Shown one piece after another: positions 1 through 11,052 of a stretch of 64,000 nucleotides of DNA. The notes below the pieces were generated by a model. The model made no database searches. It had not been told where the DNA came from and saw only the letters and a list, made by a program, of their open reading frames with translations. Position 1 is the stretch's first letter. Every line of letters starts with the position of its first letter. Position numbers and translations under genes: made by a program. The DNA comes from Anthoceros angustus (lineage: Eukaryota > Streptophyta > Anthocerotopsida > Anthocerotales > Anthocerotaceae): contig MU008177.1 of NCBI GenBank assembly GCA_010909165.1, positions 62,001 to 126,000 on the forward strand, written 5' to 3'.

Positions 1-240
1 AATGGTGAGAGGAAGCGCAGAAGGAGGCGGAGGAGGGTCGAGGCGCGGAGAACGCCACGACCGCCGAGGCCGGCAACACCAAGCCGGGCGAGGCTCGTGA
101 AGGCGGCGCGGAGGCGGAAGCCGGGCTAAGGTCGATCGATCACCGACGTGATCGAACCGTGGAGGGAGACGGGGTAGCCGCTGCAACTCAAGGCCGAACA
201 GTGGCATGAGCAGCAAGAGCCGTGAAGAAGAAATGGAGGC

Positions 241-1194
241 CAAGACCCGGAAATAGGGGACCTGTGGTGCAACTGCAGAAGGAGGAGCGCAAGAGCCGGA
301 AGGCAAGAAGACACCGAGCCGCAACTCCAAGACGCGGAGCAACACGGGATTCTCAACGGGAGAATCCAAGACTTCGAGCAGGAGATAGAGCGTCTCCAGC
401 TTCGCTTGAAGACGGAGGAGAATAGGCGGCGATCCAAGGAGTTGGACGTCGCCAGGCTGAAGAAGGAGCTGGAGGAAGCTAGGAGCCGGGCGGAGATACC
501 GGCCCGCCTGGAGAAGGAAGTGGCGACTGCAAGGATGAACGGAGGGACGAGAGCTCGGAGGAGGAGCAGAGGTCGCTTGTCCGATTATGGAGGCGAGGGG
601 AGCGAAGCCCATGGCCAAACCGTGGAGCTACAACGACGGAGGAGGAGCAAGCAGCAAAGGCCGCAGGAGGTGTTTGAGGCCGCCTTGGCGGCATCAAGGA
701 GTCCGCCCGGCCTGGGCTGGCAAGCCCGGCAAGGAGACGATCCAAAGAAGCCGACAACACGCCCAACTGCCGAGCACCTCTGGAGGAGGGAGTACCGGGT
801 GCTCCGGGCCCATGTGGAGGAGGCAATTCAACAAGTCGATTCGGACTTTGCCTACTACCACGGAGCTCCTCAAGGCCTGGAGGCCTTGCGCCACCAGTGG
901 ACGGACTTCCACGGTCAAGGAGGAGCGAGGGAGGAAGGCCCCGAGATAGACACGCCACGGGACCTTAGGAGCGCTTATTTGATGACGACAGCAGAAAAGC
1001 GAGGGGAGCATGGAGGAGCAGGACGCAGGAAGGCCGCTACCGAGGTAAGCACCACACCTCAAAGACGGAAGGAAGGGAGGAGGGCCCCGGGAGGCCGAGA
1101 AGGGCGATCCGGAAACCCGAACTACGGAGGGCTCTGCAGAGCCATTGATAAGTCCAATGGGGCGAGGCATGAGTCCGGACTTTGTCCTGACTGA
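241..1194 (+). pseudogene. Charged coiled-coil ORF, probably transposon-derived
   Basis: One frame stays open from about 241 to the stop at 1194, with no convincing ATG near its start. Residues encoded from about 319 to 530 form a Glu/Lys/Arg/Leu-rich heptad-like segment (for example KELDVARLKKELEEA) typical of a long coiled coil. The rest is Arg- and Gly-rich and less protein-like. Several overlapping frames are open because the stretch is very GC-rich, so openness is weak evidence. I do not recognise a domain. The context (minisatellite and LTR-like DNA downstream) suggests a decayed gag-like or accessory ORF of a retroelement; this is inference. Confidence 0.3.
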
Positions 1195-1198
1195 AAGG

Positions 1199-1460
1199 CT
1201 GACCCCGAGGTCCGGACTGAAGAAGACCGGACCACGAGGTCGAGATTGGACCCCGAGGTCCGGACCACGAGGTCCGGACTCGAGGTCCGGACTCGAGGTC
1301 CGACTCAGAGACCGGACCTGAGGTCCGGACTCAGAGACCTGAGAGGTCCTGACCTAAGAAGACCGGACGAGGTCCGGACTGAAGAAGACCGACCTGATCC
1401 GGACTCAGAGAAGACTGACCTAGAGGTCCGACTGAGTCGAGATTGGACCCCGAGGTCCGA
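1199..1460. repeat. GAGGTCCGGACT minisatellite
   Basis: Degenerate direct repeats of GAGGTCCGGACT, interspersed with GAAGAAGACC and GATTGGACCCC blocks, fill this stretch. The core TCCGGA is palindromic. Neighbouring monomers differ by short insertions rather than by a fixed period. Confidence 0.7.
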
Positions 1461-1599
1461 GTGGAGCAGAAGGAGCCACCAACCACCAAATCGTAACCAT
1501 CTCTTAGAGGGCCCACGACAAGGGCCCACCACGAGACAAGAGAGATGGGAGGAGGACTTGGTGGTGACCTGTCGCCGTCCGTAGCTCACCGACAGAGTC

Positions 1600-1990
1600 C
1601 CGGGAGGTAGGGGCCCGCCTCGCGGATCATCCGATTGGGTGCAGCTTGTCGTGGCTAGGGCTTAGCCGCCAAGGCGGAATCAGAGCAACCCCCACCACCG
1701 ACGGCGAGATAGGCGGAATAAGGAAATAGTAGGCGGCCGATGGGGCGCACCAGCCGCCATCACCTGTAATAGGTGTAATAAAGACGCCGACCTTGGGCGA
1801 GTATAAGAGGGCCGAGGTCGCCTAGTAAAGTATCTTTCTTGGTGTTGATGCGCTTTCTCGCAGCCCTTGTGCGCTTCTGCTAACGTGAGTCCCGAGTCAT
1901 CGAAAGGTGCCCTGGGAGATCGATCAAGGTCCCGTGACGGACCCCAACGTGTGGTGGTGTGTGAAGAGCGATCAAGGACCCTTGCTCGCC
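1600..1990 (+). mobile_element. LTR-like segment of a degenerate retroelement
   Basis: The GC-rich DNA contains TATAAGAGG at about 1802, downstream of a short inverted GGTGTAATA-type region. A purine-rich run (AGAGAGATGGGAGGAGG, about 1540) lies just upstream and could be a polypurine tract. This order (purine tract, U3-like DNA, TATA motif) fits a 3' LTR. No second LTR copy is visible in the window and the boundaries are unknown. Confidence 0.3.
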
Positions 1991-1996
1991 CGAGCA

Positions 1997-2028
1997 CCTC
2001 CGGAGGAGGCGGAGGAGGCGGAGGAGGT
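1997..2028. repeat. GGAGGC hexanucleotide run
   Basis: A short simple-sequence repeat made of GGAGGC and GGAGGA units lies inside GC-rich transposon DNA. Confidence 0.7.
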
Positions 2029-2417
2029 CCGGACCCGGGAGGTGTAGAGCCGGACGAGAAGCCCGGCAGAGCGACGAGGAGGTCCGACCGCAGCCACCCG
2101 CGATTTTCTCCAAGGACGATGAGTGTAGTGTGAATGGTGAGAGGAACGGACTAGAGGAACAAGTGACAAACTTGAATGATACAGACGCGAACGGGTCCTT
2201 AAACGTTTGGCCACGCGCCCGTCCTAACGCTTGAGTGCAGGTAGTTAGTCATAAAACGATGAATGTGTGTGTTGAGTCTGAAACGGGTACTACGTGAGGT
2301 GAGAAACAATTGAAACATGGCAAACGGAGCCTATCATTCTCTAGGAAACGGAACCCCTTACTACAACGACACGGGATTGTGCGCACCCGGCTGACCGTCA
2401 GCGAAAGTCGCGCCACA
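2029..2417. other. Spacer between GC-rich element and the macro-array
   Basis: No supported gene. A 13-base match (AATGGTGAGAGGA) links about 2133 to the first bases of the window, hinting that the DNA on both sides of the LTR-like segment comes from one element family. Composition shifts from GC-rich to AT-richer towards the array edge at about 2418. Confidence 0.4.
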
Positions 2418-2517
2418 ACCATCTTCACATACATACATCCAGGCTCCAACACTTTTCAACCTCAACTTCCAATCTCTGAATAAAGGTTAGGATTCCCCTA
2501 GCATATACGCAGACTAT

Positions 2518-2755
2518 CACTACTAGAAAAGGGGTGGTATTGTCACAGCTTATATCACGGTTTATGCAGCCTATTATGACGGTGCTACGCATCTTGTCAC
2601 ACTTTTGGTATAATGGTGGAGGAATGGTAACCAAACCTCTTGGTGTTGCAATCGCTTATTACGGAACTACGTGAATGCGTGTCACGAACTATGACCGTAT
2701 GAGTGTGACAATTGAAGAATTATAACACTTTGTGTGCACGGGCCCGGGCGACATC
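2518..2755 (+). mobile_element. CACTA (En/Spm)-type terminus and subterminal region, unit 1
   Basis: CACTACTAGAAAAGGGG matches the terminal-inverted-repeat type known for plant CACTA DNA transposons. The next about 230 bp carry repeated TGTCAC/GTGACA motifs in both orientations, as expected of transposase-binding subterminal repeats. The same end recurs at every anchor of the array. The inverted partner (TTTTCTAGTAGTG) was not seen in the unit, so this is one end only, not a complete element. No transposase is visible. Confidence 0.6.
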
Positions 2756-3307
2756 GGACTCCATAACCATGGTTAACAATGCCTTTCAATTTTCCATTGT
2801 GGCTCAGAGAGACAATCTTGTGCTAGCCAGCTTGGATCTTTGGAACAAGTATTGTATTTTGTTTTTATGAATGCATGAGAGCACCCGCCAAAGAAAACAA
2901 AAATCAACGATGATGTTTGCAAAGGAATGAAAAAAGCCAACAATGATGTCCCTAAAGGAGTACTCAATCTAAGAAGAAAAGAAAAGGTGATGTATAGGTG
3001 TTATAGGTATTCCTAATCCTATCATTTTATTCAGTATGAGGAATTTTATACTCAACGCATTTTGTGATCGGCATCAAGTTTCGACCTTACGCTTTATTCT
3101 ATTCTTTTCATATTCATATCATGTCATGTACGTGAAAGAAATTGGGTTTATATTACATCCCTTTTGCCACTCGAGTTTGGATCTTAGTTCTCGAGATAAA
3201 TCCATCATTTAATACTATATATGTGTTTCCTTGGCTACATACTATTCAACTACTTTTTGACTTGAGAAGTAACAACCATCCGGTTTGTTTGTAACTTGAG
3301 TTCAAAG

Positions 3308-4221
3308 ATGACGACCCATACTCATCGCTAGTTTTTATTGCTTTGGCAATGGGTGCCATGATGGTGGATGGCAAGAATTTTGTTGAGCTCCAAGCGCGTG
3401 GGCACTAATAGTCATATTCACTCGGATGTCCAATACACTACGAGCAATACACCAACCTCCACTATCTCGAGTATGTATGAGATTTTTATGTTTGATTGTT
3501 GTTGGACAAGTTTTCTTGTTGCAATGTTGACTAAAAGTGGAAGTATATGTGTGAATTCTATAATTTTGTTTTTACATCATTTATCATTTTCTTTTTGATC
3601 TTTTTGAGCCAAGTGATTTCAAAATGGAAAAAAAATCATTCTACTATATACCTTTTATTGCTTTGACAATGGTTGTTGTTATACTAGAGTGAGTGGTCAT
3701 TCAACTCTTGCGGAGGACATGTTAGAACGTTTAACCATATTGAGTCAAATGTGTTATACTCAGACAATATTTCATCTTCTCAAGTATGTACCGGTTGATA
3801 GTAGATCGCTGCATGATATTTTCTTAGAGCACACTTTTGGATAGATATGTGAAATGCATTTTCTCTGAATTAGGAAATAATTTTGACAAGTAAGAACTTA
3901 GTTTATCTATGTGGAATGCAGTGAGTTGTTTCCTCAACAACAAGCACAATATCTCAAAGTGGATCCCGCTTGACAAATAACAAGTGGAGTTTGGGCGAGG
4001 GGAGCAATGATTTGTGGGATAGTGGGAAGAATTGTGATGTAACCTTCGCTATGTGCATCGATATCGACACCATCACATGTAAGAGAGCACCAATAGATAT
4101 TCCTATTGCGTATCTATTAGTAGTAGGGGATCCGGCATTCCTTTTCAAGGAGAAGGAGTAGTGCTCGCAAGATGCATGGCAAGTCGTGTTTGGCGATCTG
4201 TGACTACAACAATTCACCTAG
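3308..4221 (+). pseudogene. EG45/PNP-like secreted protein gene relic, unit 1
   Basis: Exon A 3308-3470, exon B 3624-3783 and core 3922-4221. Exon A starts in the frame-shifting ATGACGACCC form. The homopolymer at the start of exon B is A8, which keeps its signal-peptide frame, but a base is missing soon after (CTAGAGTGA). The core reads in frame from about 4000 through CKRAPIDIPIA, with a shift at GGGCGAGGGGAGC upstream and at GATCCGGCATT downstream. Confidence 0.55.
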
Positions 4222-4756
4222 ATCCATGTATATCCAGATAATTTCATGGAGCTGGTAGCAACGCTTAGTAGCATGTGCATAAAGGATGGAATGTTTTCCT
4301 CATTGTAGTCACGTTGTTTTAAAATTTTACCAAAAAGCTTATGCTCCTTGTCTTGATAAAACCAAGAATATGGAGACTTTACGAAGAAAAGGAGATGGAA
4401 ATCCCATTTGCCCCGAGAAAAAGGAGGAAAGACCAAGCCAAGGGGACTAACCCTCACGACCGCTCATCTCGAAACTAACTACATACATGAAGAATTTCGT
4501 GGTTAGAGATATGAGAAGGCCTACCTACCAGGTAAGAGGCGCCGCATCCCGATTGCCGTCCTATACACGCCGTTACAGCGCCCTCTATATGGCGATGGAC
4601 ACCGTTTCCCAAGAAAGCCACAAGACAAGAAAAGGGGAGATCAACCCCATTATTCTTGCGATTGTGGTAAGCCTTGCACAGTCAAGGTGAAGTGGAAGGT
4701 TGCTGCTGGAGGCGGGCCCTGGGCAATGGAGGTAGGGATGTGGAGCCCTGCCCTGT

Positions 4757-5068
4757 GTGCCGTGGCTTGGGGCCATGAGGCCCCATCATGGTCCGAAGGT
4801 GGTTGCTATCCACGGAGAGTTAGCACACGCTTGTGGTATGAAACTTCCTTGTGGTTGCAATGTGCACAAACCGCAAATGACGGCGACCACCGACTTGTGG
4901 AATGCGGATGCGGATGAATGTTCCTGCTCTTGTCCCCTCGGCTCTGTTCACATGGAGTCGGCCGGACCTGACCCTCACACATCATCTACTACGGCTTGTG
5001 CCAAGCACCATCTTCACATACATAAATCCGTGCTCCAACACTTTTCAACCTCAACTTCCAATCTCTAA
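4757..5068 (+). CDS. Cys-rich ORF of the array unit (unit 1 copy), unknown function
   Basis: A 103-residue frame with clustered cysteines: CGMKLPCGCNV near residues 27-37 and DECSCSCP near residues 53-60, followed by a His/Ser/Thr-rich tail. Related frames occur at 9866-10186 and 42820-43116, and other units open different frames over the same DNA because of short indels (the longest is 36170-36835). The CxC clusters recall metal-binding proteins such as metallothioneins, but the spacing does not match a family I can name. A good splice donor (GTGGTAAGCC) lies upstream at about 4658, so the true exon structure is unclear. Whether it is translated is unknown. Confidence 0.25.
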   Translation: MPWLGAMRPHHGPKVVAIHGELAHACGMKLPCGCNVHKPQMTATTDLWNADADECSCSCPLGSVHMESAGPDPHTSSTTACAKHHLHIHKSVLQHFSTSTSNL

Positions 5069-5106
5069 ATAAAGGTTAGGATTCCCCTAGCATATACGCA
5101 GACTAT

Positions 5107-7693
5107 CACTACTAGAAAAGGGGTGGTATTGTCACGCTTATATCACGGTTTATGCATTTATTATGACGGTGCTACGCATCTTGTCACACTTTTATATAAT
5201 GGTGGAGGAATGGTAACCAACCTCTTGGTGTTACCTTGCTTATTACGGAACTACGTGAATGCGTGTCACGAACTATGACCGTATGAGTGTGACAATTGAA
5301 GAATTATAACACTTTGTGTGCACGGGCCCGGGCGACATCGACTCCATAACCATGGTTAACAATGCCTTTCAATTTTCCATTGTGGCTCGGGAGACAATCT
5401 TGTGCTAGCCAAGCCTGATCGGAACAAGTATTGTATTTTGTTTTTATGAATGCATGAGAGCACCCGCCAAAGAAAACAAAAATCAACGATGATGTTTGCA
5501 AAGGAATGAAAAAAGCCAACAATGATGTCCCTAAAGGAGTACTCAATCTAAGAAGAAAAGAAAAGGTGATGTATAGGTGTTATAGGTATTCTAATCCTAT
5601 CATTTTATTCAGATGAGGAATTGCGTTTATACTCAACGATTTTGTGATCGGCATCAAGTTTCGACCTTACGCTTTTATTCTATTCTTTTCATATTCATAT
5701 CATGTCATGTACGTGTGAAAGAAATTGGGTTTATATTACATCCCTTTTGCTTGTCGAGTTTGGATCTTAGTTCTAGATAAATCCATCATTTAATACTATA
5801 TATGTGTTTTGGCTACATACTATTCAACTACTTTTTGGACTTGAGAAGTAACAACCATCCGTTTGTTTGTAACTTGAGTTCAAAGATGACGACCATACTC
5901 TCGCTAGTTTTTATTGCTTTGGCAATGGGTGCCATGATGGTGGATGGCAAGAATTTTGTTGAGCTCCAAGCGCGCGTGGGCACTAATAGTCATATTCACT
6001 CGGATGTCCAATACACTACGAGCAATACACCAACCTCCACTATCTCGAGTATGTATGATTTTTATGTTTGATTGTTGTTGGACAAGTTTTCTTGTTGCAA
6101 TGTTGACTAAAAGTGGAAGTATATGTGTGAATTCTATAATTTTGTTTTTACATCATTTTATCATTTTCTTTTGATCTTTTGAGCCAAGTGATTTCAAAAT
6201 GGAAAAAAAAATCATTCTACTATATACCTTTTATTGCTTTGACAATGGTTGTTGTTATACTAGGAGTGAGTGGTCATTCAACTCTTCGCGGAGGACATGT
6301 TAGAACGCTTAACCATATTGAGTCAAATGTGTTATACTCTACAATACGTTTCTTCTCTCAAGTATGTACCCGGGTTGATAGTAGATCGCTGCATGATATT
6401 TTTCTTAGAGCACACTTTGGATAGATATGTGAAATGCATTTTCTTCCGTGAATTAGGAAATAATTTTTGACAAGTAAGAACTTAGTTTATCTATGTGGGT
6501 CAGTGTGAGTTGTTTCCTCAACAACAAGCACAATATCTCGGTGGATCCTACGGACAAATAACAAGTGGAGTTTGGGCGAGGGAGCAATGATTTGTGGGAT
6601 AGTGGGAAGAATTGTGATGTAACCTTCGCTATGTGCGATCCCGATATCGACACCATCACATGTAAGAGAGCACCAATAGATATTCCTATTGCGGATCTAT
6701 TAGTAGTAGGGGATCCGGCATTCCTTTTCAAGGAGAAGGAGTAGTGCTCGCAAGATGCATGGTGTCGTGTTTGGCGATTCGAGACTACAACAATTCACCT
6801 AGATCCATGTATATCCAGCAGTAATTTCATGGAGCTGGTAGCAACGCTAGTAGCATGTGCATAAAGGATGGAATGTTTCCTCATTGTAGTCACGTTGTTT
6901 TAAAATTTTTACCAAAAGCTTATGCTCCTTGTCTTGATAAAACCAAGAATATGGAGACTTCTGAAAGAAAAGGAGATGGGAAATCCCATTTGCCCCGAGA
7001 AAAGGAGGAAAGACCAAGCCAAGGGGGACTAACCCTCACGACCGCTCATCTCGAAACTAACTACATACAGCGCGAAGAATTTCGTGGTTAGAGATATGAG
7101 AAGGCCTACCTACCACAGGGGCCGAAGGCGCCGCATCCCCAGTGCTTGCCGCCGTCCTATACACCGCGTTCGCCAACGCCCTCTATATGGCGATGGACAC
7201 CCGTTTCCCGAAGAAAGCCACAGTACAAGAAAGGGGGAGATCAACCCCATTATTCTTGCGATTGTGGTAAGCCTTGGCACAGTCAAGGTGAAGTGGAAGG
7301 TTGCTGCTGGGCGGGCCTGGGCAATGGAGGTAGGGATGGAGCCCCGCCGTGGCTTGGGGCCATGAGGCCCCATCATGGTCCAAGGTGGTTGCTATCCACG
7401 GAGAGTTAGCACACGCTTGTGGTATGAAACTTCCTTGTGGTTGCAATGTGCACAAACCGCAAATGACGACCACCGACTTGTGGAATGCGGATGCAGGATG
7501 AATGTTCCGGGCTCTTGTCCCTCGGCTCTCCCATTTACATGGAGAGTCTTGGCCGGACACGACCTCACATCATCTACTACGGCTTGTGCCAAGCACCATC
7601 TTCACATACATAAATCCAGGCTCCAACACTTTTCAACCTCAACTTCCAATCTCTAAATAAAGGTTAGGATTCCCCTAGCATATCGCAGACTAT
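5107..7693 (+). repeat. Array unit 2 (2587 bp)
   Basis: Standard layout. It is the only unit in which exon A begins with the undisturbed ATGACGACCATACTCTCGC form. Confidence 0.95.
5886..6802 (+). pseudogene. EG45/PNP-like gene relic, unit 2
   Basis: The exon A frame is open and encodes MTTILSLVFIALAMGAMM, a hydrophobic signal-peptide-like start, followed by KNFVELQA and a Ser/Thr-rich stretch up to the GTATGTATG donor. Exon B has A9 (frame lost at its ATG). The core is shifted at GGGCGAGGGAGC and at GATCCGGCATT, so the protein cannot be read through. Confidence 0.55.
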
Positions 7694-10266
7694 CACTACT
7701 AGAAAAGGGGTGGTATTGTCACACTTATATCACGGTTTATGCAGCCTATTATGACGGTGCTACGATCTTGTCACACTTTTGGTATAATGGTGGAGGAATG
7801 GTAACCAAACCTCTTGGTGTTGCAATCGCTTATTACGGAACTACGTGAATGCGTGTCACGAACTATGACCGTATGAGTGTGACAATTGAAGAATTATAAC
7901 ACTTTGTGTGCACGGGCCCGGGCCCGACATCGACTCCATAACCATGGTTAACAATGCCTTTCAATTTTCCATTGTGGCTCGGAGAGACAATCTTGTGCTA
8001 GCCGTGCTTCGGATCGGAACAAGTATTGTATTTTGTTTTTATGAATGCATGAGAGCACCCGCCAAAGAAAACAAAAATCAACGATGATGTTTGCAAAGGA
8101 ATGAAAAAGCCAACAATGATGTCCCTAAAGGAGTACTCAATCTAAGAAGAAAAGAAAAGGTGATGTATAGGTGTTATAGGTATTCCTATCATTTTATTCA
8201 GATGAGGAATTGCGTTTATACTCAACGCATTTTGTGATCGGCATCAAGTTTCACCTTACGCTTTTATTCTATTCTTTTCATATTCATATCATGTCATGTA
8301 TGCGTGTGAAAGAAATTGGGTTTATATTACATCCCTTTTGCCTTTTAGTTTGGATCTTAGTTCTAGATAAATCCATCATTTAATACTATATATGTGTTTC
8401 CTTGGCTACATACTATTCAACTACTTTTGGACTTGAGAAGTAACAACCATCCGTTTGTTTGTAACTTGAGTTCAAAGATGACGACCCATACTCTCGCTAG
8501 TTTTTATTGCTTTGGCAATGGGTGCCATGATGGTGGATGGCAAGAATTTTGTTGAGCTCCAAGCGCACGTGGGCACTAATAGTCATATTCACTCGGATGT
8601 CCAATACACTACGAGCAATACACCAACCTCCACTATCTCGAGTATGTATGAGATTTTTATGTTTGATTGTTGTTGGACAAGTTTTCTTGTTGCAATGTTG
8701 ACTAAAAGTGGAAGTATATGTGTGAATTCTATAATTTTGTTTTTTACATCATTTATCATTTTCTTTTGATCTTTTGAGCCAAGTGATTTCAAAATGGAAA
8801 AAAAAATCATTCTACTATATACCTTTTATTGCTTTGACAATGGTTGTTGTTATACTAGGAGTGAGTGGTCATTCAACTCTTCGGAGGACATGTTAGAACG
8901 TTTAACCATATTGAGTCAAATGTGTTATACTCAAAATACAATAATTCATCTTCTCTCAAGTATGTACCGGGTTGATAGTAGATCGCTGCATGATATTTTC
9001 TTAGAGCACACTTTGGATAGATATGTGAAATGCATTTTCTTCGTGAATTAGGAAATAATTTTTGACAAGTAAGAACTTAGTTTATCTATGTGGAATGCGT
9101 GAGTTGTTTCCTCAACAACAAGCACAATATCTCTCTGGATCCCTGGACAAATAACAAGTGGAGTTTGGGCGAGGGAGCAATGATTTGTGGGATAGTGGGA
9201 AGAATTGTGATGTAACCTTCAGCCCTTGCATTCGATATACACCATCACATGTAAGAGAGCACCAATAGATATTCCTATTGCAGATCTATTAGTAGTAGGG
9301 GATCCCGATTCCTTTTCAAGGAGAAGGAGTAGTGCTCTCGCAAGATGCATGGCAAGTCGTGTTTGGCGATTGACTACAACAATTCACCTAGATCCATGTA
9401 TATCCAGCAGTAATTTCATGGAGTATGGCAACGCTAGTAGCATGTGCATAAAGGATGGAATGTTTTCCTCATTGTAGTCACGTTGCTTTAAAATTTTACC
9501 AAAAAGCTTATGCTCCTTGTCTTGATAAAACCAAACATGGAGACTTTACGAAGAAAAAGGAGATGGGAAATCCCATTTGCCCCGAGAAAAAGGAGGAAAG
9601 ACCAAGCCAAGGGGACTAACCCTCACGACCGCTCATCTCGAAACTAACTACATACAAGAATTTCGTGGTTAGAGATATGAGAAGGCCTACCTACCAGGGT
9701 CAAGACGCGCATCCCGGCTTGCCGCCGTCCTATACACTGCGTTAACGCCTCTATATGGCGATGGACACCTGCTTCCAAGAAAGCCACAAGACAAGAAAAG
9801 GGGAGATCAACCCCATTATTCTGCGATTGTGGTAAGCCTTGGCACAGTCAAGGTGAAGTGGAAGGTTGCTGGGCGGGCGGGCCTGGGCAATGGAGGTAGG
9901 GATGTGGAGCCCTGCCCAAAGCCCGTGGCTTGGGGCCATGAGGCCCCATCATGGTCCGAAGGTGGTTGCTATCCACGGAGAGTTAGCACACGCTTGTGGT
10001 ATGAAACTTCCTTGTGGTTGCAATGTGCACAAACCGCAAATGACGACCAGCACTTGTGGAATGCGGATGCAGGATGAATGTTCCTGCTCTTGTCCCTCGG
10101 CTCGCCCCCATTTACATGAGCCTGGCCGAGACCGACCTCACATCATCTACTACGGCTTGTGCCAAGCACCATCTTCACATACATAAATCCAGCTCCAACA
10201 CTTTTCAACCTCAACTTCCAATCTCTAAATAAAGGTTAGGATTCCCCTAGCATATACGCAGACTAT
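7694..10266 (+). repeat. Array unit 3 (2573 bp)
   Basis: Standard layout with its own microsite lengths. Confidence 0.95.
8478..9391 (+). pseudogene. EG45/PNP-like gene relic, unit 3
   Basis: Same exons as the unit 5 reference. Exon A has the ATGACGACCC shift, exon B has A9, and the core is shifted at GGGCGAGGGAGC and at GATCCCGATTCC. Confidence 0.5.
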
Positions 10267-11052
10267 CACTACTAGAAAAGGGGTGGTATTGTCACTTATA
10301 TCACGGTTTATGCAGCCTATTATGACGGTGCTACGATCTTGTCACACTTTTGGTATAATGGTGGAGGAATGGTAACCAAACCTCTTGGTGTTGCATTATT
10401 ACGGAACTACGTGAATGCGTGTCACGAACTATGACCGTATGAGTGTGACAATTGAAGAATTATAACACTTTGTGTGCACGGGCCCGGCCCCGACATCGGA
10501 CTCCATAACCATGGTTAACGATGCCTTTCAATTTTCCATTGTGGCTCGGGAGACAATCTTGTGCTAGCCAAAGCTTCGGATCGGAACAAGTATTGTATTT
10601 TGTTTTTATGAATGCATGAGAGCACCCGCCAAAGAAAACAAAAATCAACGATGATGTTTGCAAAGGAATGAAAAAAATAACAATGATGTCCCTAAAGGAG
10701 TACTCAATCTAAGAAGAAAAGAAAAGGTGATGTATAGGTGTTATAGGTATTCCTAATCCTATCATTTTATTCAGATGAGGAATTGCGTTTATACTCAACG
10801 ATTTTGTGATCGGCATCAAGTTTCGTATACGCTTTATTCTATTCTTTTCATATTCATATCATGTCATGTACGTGTGAAAGAAATTGGGTTTATATTACAT
10901 CCCTTTTGCCACCGCCGAGTTTGGATCTTAGTTCTCGAGATAAATCCATCATTTAATACTATATATGTGTTTCCTTGGCTACATACTATTCAACTACTTT
11001 TTGGACTTGAGAAGTAACAACCATCCGGTTTGTTTGTAACTTGAGTTCAAAG

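Larger units (their letters stand above)
2518..5106 (+). repeat. Array unit 1 (2589 bp)
   Basis: Reference layout: CACTA-like terminus and subterminal DNA 2518-2755; conserved non-coding spacer to 3307; exon A 3308-3470; exon B 3624-3783; EG45-like core about 3922-4221; basic then Cys-rich module 4290-5068; AAATAAA about 5066. Confidence 0.95.

Noticed and set aside
2773-2967. Minus-strand ORF in the array units starting MSTPLGTSLLAFFIPL, recurring in many units
   Set aside because: It lies in an AT-rich invariant block, so any open frame recurs automatically. Its length beyond the first about 42 residues changes with each microsite, and no codon or family signal supports it.
3954-4217. Minus-strand ORFs of the RNAGSPTTNRSAIGISIGALLHV type in many units
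   Set aside because: They are the antisense shadow of the EG45-like core exon, which has the recognisable protein pattern on the plus strand.
7183-7560. 125-residue minus-strand ORF in unit 2 and its relatives
   Set aside because: Antisense to the Cys-rich module; open only because that DNA is GC-rich and low in stops.
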